Shown here: piece after piece, positions 5,051 through 7,613 of the stretch
How the letters are laid out: each line of letters opens with the position of its first letter
How positions within the stretch are numbered: the first letter of the stretch is position 1
Assembly (NCBI GenBank): GCA_019162915.1
Contig: JAFLKZ010000125.1
Span: 2,817 to 10,429 of the forward strand
DNA: 7,613 nucleotides
DNA from: Campylobacteraceae bacterium
Lineage (GTDB): Bacteria > Campylobacterota > Campylobacteria > Campylobacterales > Sulfurospirillaceae
Reading direction: 5' to 3'
Made by a program: the position numbers and the translations under genes
Notes under the pieces: generated by a model
What the model was told of the DNA's origin: nothing
Databases searched by the model: none
What the model saw: only the letters and a program-made list of their open reading frames with translations

Positions 5051-5542
5051 CTAAAACGGTATTTCGTCATCGTTAATATCGATGTCCGGAATCTCATGAC
5101 CACTATATTCTGGAGTAGGTTGTTTTTGGTAAGGTGCTTTTTGGCTACTCGCATTTCCACTACTTGGTGAATTCTCGATATAACCAGCATTACTGCTCTC
5201 ATTTCCTTCTTGCTGTCCGCGTGTATCAAGCATTTGAAGTGTCTCTACGGTGATAGAGTGTTTACTTCTTTTAACACCTGTTTGGTCTGTCCACTGATCT
5301 AGTTTCAAGCGACCTTCTACAAGTACTTTTTTACCACGGCCAAGGTATTGATTGGCTATTTCTGCAGTACGTCCAAAAAAAGTGATATCGATAAAGCAAA
5401 CTTCTTCGCCTTGACTTCCGTCCGTTTTTTTAAATTTTCGGTTGGTTGCAATACCTGTTGTACATACAGCTCCACCATTTGGAAGATAACGAAGCTCGCA
5501 ATCGCGAGTTAAATTACCAAGTAACACTACTCTATTGAACAT
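5051..5542 (-). CDS. ssb: Single-stranded DNA-binding protein SSB
   Basis: 163-residue SSB. An OB-fold fills about residues 1-106 (MFNRVVLLGNLTRD, CFIDITFFGRTAEI, GKKVLVEGRLKLDQW, KHSITVETLQML). A flexible Ser/Gln/Pro-rich linker follows, ending in the acidic tip DINDDEIPF. The tip matches the conserved DDDIPF end that recruits replication and repair partners. It coats and protects ssDNA during replication, recombination and repair. Two adjacent ATGs exist. AAGGAG (5553-5548, minus strand) is 5 nt from the second (5542) and only 2 nt from the first (5545), so MFN is chosen as the start. The gene lies 13 bp after rpsF and 20 bp before rpsR; the rpsF-ssb-rpsR order is widespread in bacteria. 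Confidence 0.98.
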   Translation of the reverse strand: MFNRVVLLGNLTRDCELRYLPNGGAVCTTGIATNRKFKKTDGSQGEEVCFIDITFFGRTAEIANQYLGRGKKVLVEGRLKLDQWTDQTGVKRSKHSITVETLQMLDTRGQQEGNESSNAGYIENSPSSGNASSQKAPYQKQPTPEYSGHEIPDIDINDDEIPF

Positions 5543-5547
5543 CATGG

Positions 5548-5553
5548 CTCCTT
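5548..5553 (-). promoter_or_regulatory. Ribosome binding site that decides the ssb start
   Basis: Minus strand AAGGAG in the 13-bp rpsF-ssb gap. Spacing of 5 nt favours the ATG at 5542-5540 over the ATG at 5545-5543. Confidence 0.7.
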
Positions 5554-5555
5554 AA

Positions 5556-5987
5556 TTAAGCTTCAGTTGTAACGATTTCTTCTGCAGGTGTTTCTTTCGA
5601 TTCAACTACTTCAGCTACCGGTGCAACGACTGGCGCAGGTGTAGGCTCACTTTTTTTAGTAAGTTTTTCTACTTGCTTGTTCCAGAATCTAAGTTCTTTT
5701 TGATTTTCAAATTTAACAGTCATAAAACGAATCATTTCTTCTGAAAGTCTGATAAGTCGTTCAACTTCTGCAATAGCAGCTGTAGGGGCAGTAAAATAGA
5801 ATATAGAATAAGTTCCACGTTCAAATTTTTCTATTTGGTATGCAAGTCTGCGAGTACCAATTTCATGTTTTGCAGCAATAACTGCACCATTTTTTTCTAA
5901 AATTTCTTTTAGAAAGTTTAATTTTGTTTGTAGTTCTTCTGCCGTAAGTGTCGGCTTCAATACAACAAGCAACTCATAATGTCGCAT
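5556..5987 (-). CDS. rpsF: 30S ribosomal protein S6 (bS6)
   Basis: 143-residue bS6. The first 110 residues form the usual S6 fold: MRHYELLVVLKP start, G.RRLAYQIEK around 44-54, RGTYSIFYF around 57-65, and E..I.RFMTVK at 84-92. From about residue 112 a low-complexity tail rich in Pro, Ala, Val and Glu (SEPTPAPVVAPVAEVV, ETPAEE) runs to the end. Such tails are common in S6 and presumably disordered. In Escherichia coli the S6 C-terminus is extended with glutamates by RimK, but no rimK is visible here. S6 pairs with S18 on the 30S platform, and both genes share this operon. AAGGAG lies 5 nt before the ATG. A 73-bp gap with its own promoter candidate and a hairpin separates it from holA. Confidence 0.97.
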   Translation of the reverse strand: MRHYELLVVLKPTLTAEELQTKLNFLKEILEKNGAVIAAKHEIGTRRLAYQIEKFERGTYSIFYFTAPTAAIAEVERLIRLSEEMIRFMTVKFENQKELRFWNKQVEKLTKKSEPTPAPVVAPVAEVVESKETPAEEIVTTEA

Positions 5988-6005
5988 ATTTTCTCCTTCT
6001 GGATT

Positions 6006-6033
6006 TCACTCAAACAGAGGCCTGCTTGAGTAA
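6006..6033 (-). ncRNA. Leader hairpin of rpsF mRNA, possible S6:S18 autoregulatory element
   Basis: In the minus-strand RNA, UUACUCAAGCAG (6033-6022) pairs with CUGUUUGAGUGA (6017-6006) around a GCCU loop: 12 pairs, two of them G.U. On the plus strand those two become A.C mismatches, so the fold belongs to the rpsF transcript. It ends 18 nt before the rpsF ATG, with the ribosome site between. No U tract follows, so it is not a terminator for holA. S6:S18 binding to rpsF leaders is known in other bacteria. I cannot place its conserved CCG in a matching position with certainty; a CCG lies just 5' of the hairpin, at 6054-6052. Confidence 0.45.
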
Positions 6034-6054
6034 GGATTTTTTAAATAACTGCGG

Positions 6055-6060
6055 ATTGTA
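6055..6060 (-). promoter_or_regulatory. Candidate rpsF operon promoter (-10 box TACAAT)
   Basis: TACAAT on the minus strand directly follows the holA stop (TAGTACAAT). There is no clear -35 box. A start near 6048 would give a leader of about 60 nt that contains the whole hairpin at 6033-6006. Confidence 0.4.
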
Positions 6061-7047
6061 CTATAAATAACTTTGAAGTTTTATTAAGGTTGAAAGTAGC
6101 ATCGCATTTTTTTCAATATTTTGCATTTTTTTCAGTTTATATTCTGTTTGGATGAGTAGGTCAAGAAGTGTTTTATAGGTTTTTAGGTCTATTTTTATAG
6201 ATTGATTAGCTCTTTGATTGGCAAGTTGAGGAGGCAAGGGATACCCTAAAATTGTTTTGGCATCAAATGCCCCGTTTAGTTTAATGTAAGCATGGAACAA
6301 AAAAAGTTGAGAAATATAGTTTTGAATAGCATTAACGATTCGTATTTCATCATTACCATCACTTTCTACCATTCGAGAAAAGTCTTCTTTGAAATCTTTT
6401 TTGTCCAAAAGTTTAATAATAAAATGATCCATTGAAACACTGCCAAGTCCATAGACAAAAGTGTCGATATCGTTAATCTCAATTTCTTTTCCAAGTAACA
6501 AAAGCTTTTCAAACTCATTGGCACATAACGATAAGTCCTCCATATGGACCATATAGAGATGTTGCATGGCATAGCGATTGATAGTGAGATTAAGTGTGTT
6601 AGCATGGGCAAGTAGCATTGTGATAGCTTCGTTTTGTTCTGCTTTAAAAAATCTCACAAAGGTAGCATCATACTTTTTATCAAATGATTTTGTCATACTT
6701 GTTGCTTTCTTATCTTCGCCAAAATATTGGTAAAAGAGGTAACTTGTTTCGTTTTTTAAACAAAGACCTAACAATATATCTAACTCTTTGGTCGGAATAA
6801 CTTTATCTGTTTTGATAACGAGTATATTGCGGTCTCCAAAAAGAGAGGACTGTGATAAGAAATTTTTGGCACTTGAAAAGATAAATTCATCATAATATAA
6901 GGAGAGTTTTTCATCACTTTGTATATCAAGTGATTGGAGTGTTTGGCTCAGTAAAAGATTGTTTTGATAAGGACAAGCACCGTAAAAAAGTGTTGATTTT
7001 GGGACTTTTTGAGATCGTATGAGATTCTCAAACTCTCTTTTATACAT
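6061..7047 (-). CDS. holA: DNA polymerase III delta subunit (clamp-loader wrench)
   Basis: 328-residue protein resembling the divergent Campylobacterota HolA. It has a degenerate AAA+ N-terminal domain (TLFYGACPYQNNLL at 19-32 where ATPases have a P-loop; delta does not bind ATP) and the segment SQSSLFGDRNILVI at 65-78. L69-F70 there aligns with the Escherichia coli delta residues L73-F74 that open the beta clamp. The C-terminal helical collar domain (about 200-328) includes the usual NAIQNYISQLFLFHAY region. Within the clamp loader, delta pries open the beta ring so it can be placed on primed DNA. The start codon overlaps the end of rnr by 8 bp, and AAGG stands 7 nt upstream inside rnr, so the two are probably co-transcribed and coupled. 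The length is normal (E. coli 343). Confidence 0.88.
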   Translation of the reverse strand: MYKREFENLIRSQKVPKSTLFYGACPYQNNLLLSQTLQSLDIQSDEKLSLYYDEFIFSSAKNFLSQSSLFGDRNILVIKTDKVIPTKELDILLGLCLKNETSYLFYQYFGEDKKATSMTKSFDKKYDATFVRFFKAEQNEAITMLLAHANTLNLTINRYAMQHLYMVHMEDLSLCANEFEKLLLLGKEIEINDIDTFVYGLGSVSMDHFIIKLLDKKDFKEDFSRMVESDGNDEIRIVNAIQNYISQLFLFHAYIKLNGAFDAKTILGYPLPPQLANQRANQSIKIDLKTYKTLLDLLIQTEYKLKKMQNIEKNAMLLSTLIKLQSYL

Positions 7048-7613
7048 TAAGATGCCTTGCTACTCTGGCGTATATTTTAGTTGTAGCGATGTTACTTTCT
7101 ACTATTTTTATTTCAACTCTCTCTAGTAATTCAACGTCATTGTCTAATAGAAAAACTCTTGCGCCTTGAATGACATCTTCTAGTTTAGCAATAGGATTTC
7201 TTTCTGTTTCATTAATAATAGCTTTAAAATTATCGCCTACATGTAAAGCTGCCCAGCGGGCAAATTTACGGTCCATATAGTCCCAAGCCACTTTGTCACT
7301 TTCTCGCTCTAAAAGGCTAATTTTTTCACACAGTGAGCTGATGTCTTTGAGTAAGAATTTTAATTTTTTATCATCATTGATAAGCGTAGCCTTCAAAAGA
7401 CGATGCAATATCAAGTCACTATATCGTCTAATAGGGGATGTAAAATGCGTATAAGAGTCAAATCCAAGTCCAAAATGTCCTTTGTTCTCAGGCTCATACA
7501 AGGCTTTCTTTTGACTTTTTATGATGAGTTTATCGACTTCGTTTCTGAGATTTATCTCATTTGCTTTGAGTTGAATTGCTTGGATCATTTTGGGTAAATC
7601 AGGTTCTGATTTT
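7040..7613 (-). CDS. rnr: Ribonuclease R, C-terminal 190 residues (5' part outside the window)
   Basis: Open to the right edge: the eight codons before the methionine at 7588 read KSEPDLPK, so that ATG is internal and the gene continues beyond 7613. The visible part holds the end of the RNB exonuclease domain with the RNase II/R signature HFGLGFDSYTHFTSPIRRYSDL..HR. It then holds a helical linker (ISSLCEKISLLERESDKVAWDYMDRKFA) and a short S1-like beta domain (about the last 70 residues: GDNFKAIINETERNPIAKLED to the end). RNase R is a processive 3'-5' exoribonuclease that degrades structured RNA and defective rRNA. There is no Lys-rich C-terminal tail of the Escherichia coli kind; it stops right after the S1 region at RVARHLNV. 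It overlaps holA by 8 bp. Confidence 0.95.
   Translation of the reverse strand, partial: KSEPDLPKMIQAIQLKANEINLRNEVDKLIIKSQKKALYEPENKGHFGLGFDSYTHFTSPIRRYSDLILHRLLKATLINDDKKLKFLLKDISSLCEKISLLERESDKVAWDYMDRKFARWAALHVGDNFKAIINETERNPIAKLEDVIQGARVFLLDNDVELLERVEIKIVESNIATTKIYARVARHLNV

Noticed and set aside
4931..5229. Short frames over rpsR/ssb (4931-5170 plus, 5044-5229 minus)
   Set aside because: They overlap well-supported ribosomal and SSB genes in other frames and lack ribosome sites. The same holds for 6366-6611 in holA, 7403-7597 over rnr, and 2022-2234 over bamD.
6008..6031. HspR operator (HAIR: CTTGAGT-N7-ACTCAAG) in the rpsF leader
   Set aside because: The half-sites ACTCAA and TTGAGT are present but in the opposite order and with the wrong spacing. 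The wobble pattern points to an RNA hairpin instead.
1..7613. CRISPR array, insertion sequence, tRNA or rRNA
   Set aside because: No regularly spaced repeats, transposase motifs, terminal inverted repeats or tRNA-like folds were seen on either strand.

Overview
The window is AT-rich (roughly two thirds A+T by eye). It looks like chromosomal DNA of a member of the Campylobacterota (Epsilonproteobacteria). Evidence is the protein style (short RNase R and HolA, Lon starting MKLSDY, FliW, zinc-type S18), intergenic promoters of the TACAAT / T-rich type with poor -35 boxes, and a core order rnr-holA-rpsF-ssb-rpsR facing lon-bamD-fliW that resembles Campylobacter jejuni around rpsF/ssb/rpsR/lon as I recall it. 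A free-living relative such as Sulfurospirillum or Sulfurimonas is plausible. The genus is inference, and no search was run.

Layout, left to right. (1) 1-891, minus strand, an accessory-looking block: the 5' end of a gene for an exported protein with a clear signal peptide runs off the left edge. It lies just downstream of a two-gene mntA-hepT type VII toxin-antitoxin cassette, a minimal nucleotidyltransferase antitoxin followed with 8 bp overlap by a HEPN toxin. (2) 892-1377: a 93-bp gap, then fliW, the protein that sequesters CsrA in flagellar regulation. (3) 1378-1540: a 163-bp divergent promoter region between fliW and bamD, with TACAAT boxes in both directions and two ATCGAC repeats exactly 20 bp apart. 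(4) 1541-4718, plus strand: bamD (outer-membrane assembly lipoprotein) and lon (ATP-dependent protease). They are separated by a 109-bp gap with a likely lon promoter, a strong 12-bp hairpin and a 12-bp palindrome. (5) 4719-4763: a convergent gap holding a classical hairpin terminator whose U tract serves the minus-strand operon. (6) 4764-7613, minus strand: rnr (3' part only), holA, rpsF, ssb, rpsR. rnr and holA overlap by 8 bp. A 73-bp gap before rpsF holds a probable internal promoter and a leader hairpin whose wobble pairs only work in the minus-strand RNA.

Functionally the right two thirds is housekeeping: RNA decay, replication clamp loading, ssDNA binding, two small-subunit ribosomal proteins that are direct partners in the 30S platform (S6 and S18), protein quality control and outer-membrane assembly. 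The left end is the variable part: a toxin-antitoxin pair and a surface or secreted protein next to fliW. No RNA genes, CRISPR array, insertion sequence or tRNA was seen.

The most noteworthy signals outside the genes are a recurrent CTTACATGTAAG-like palindrome close to gene ends, RNA hairpins in the leaders of lon and rpsF, and the ATCGAC pair. I did not find convincing evidence of a wholly new multi-gene system. The best candidates for a second look are the truncated exported protein and the palindrome family.
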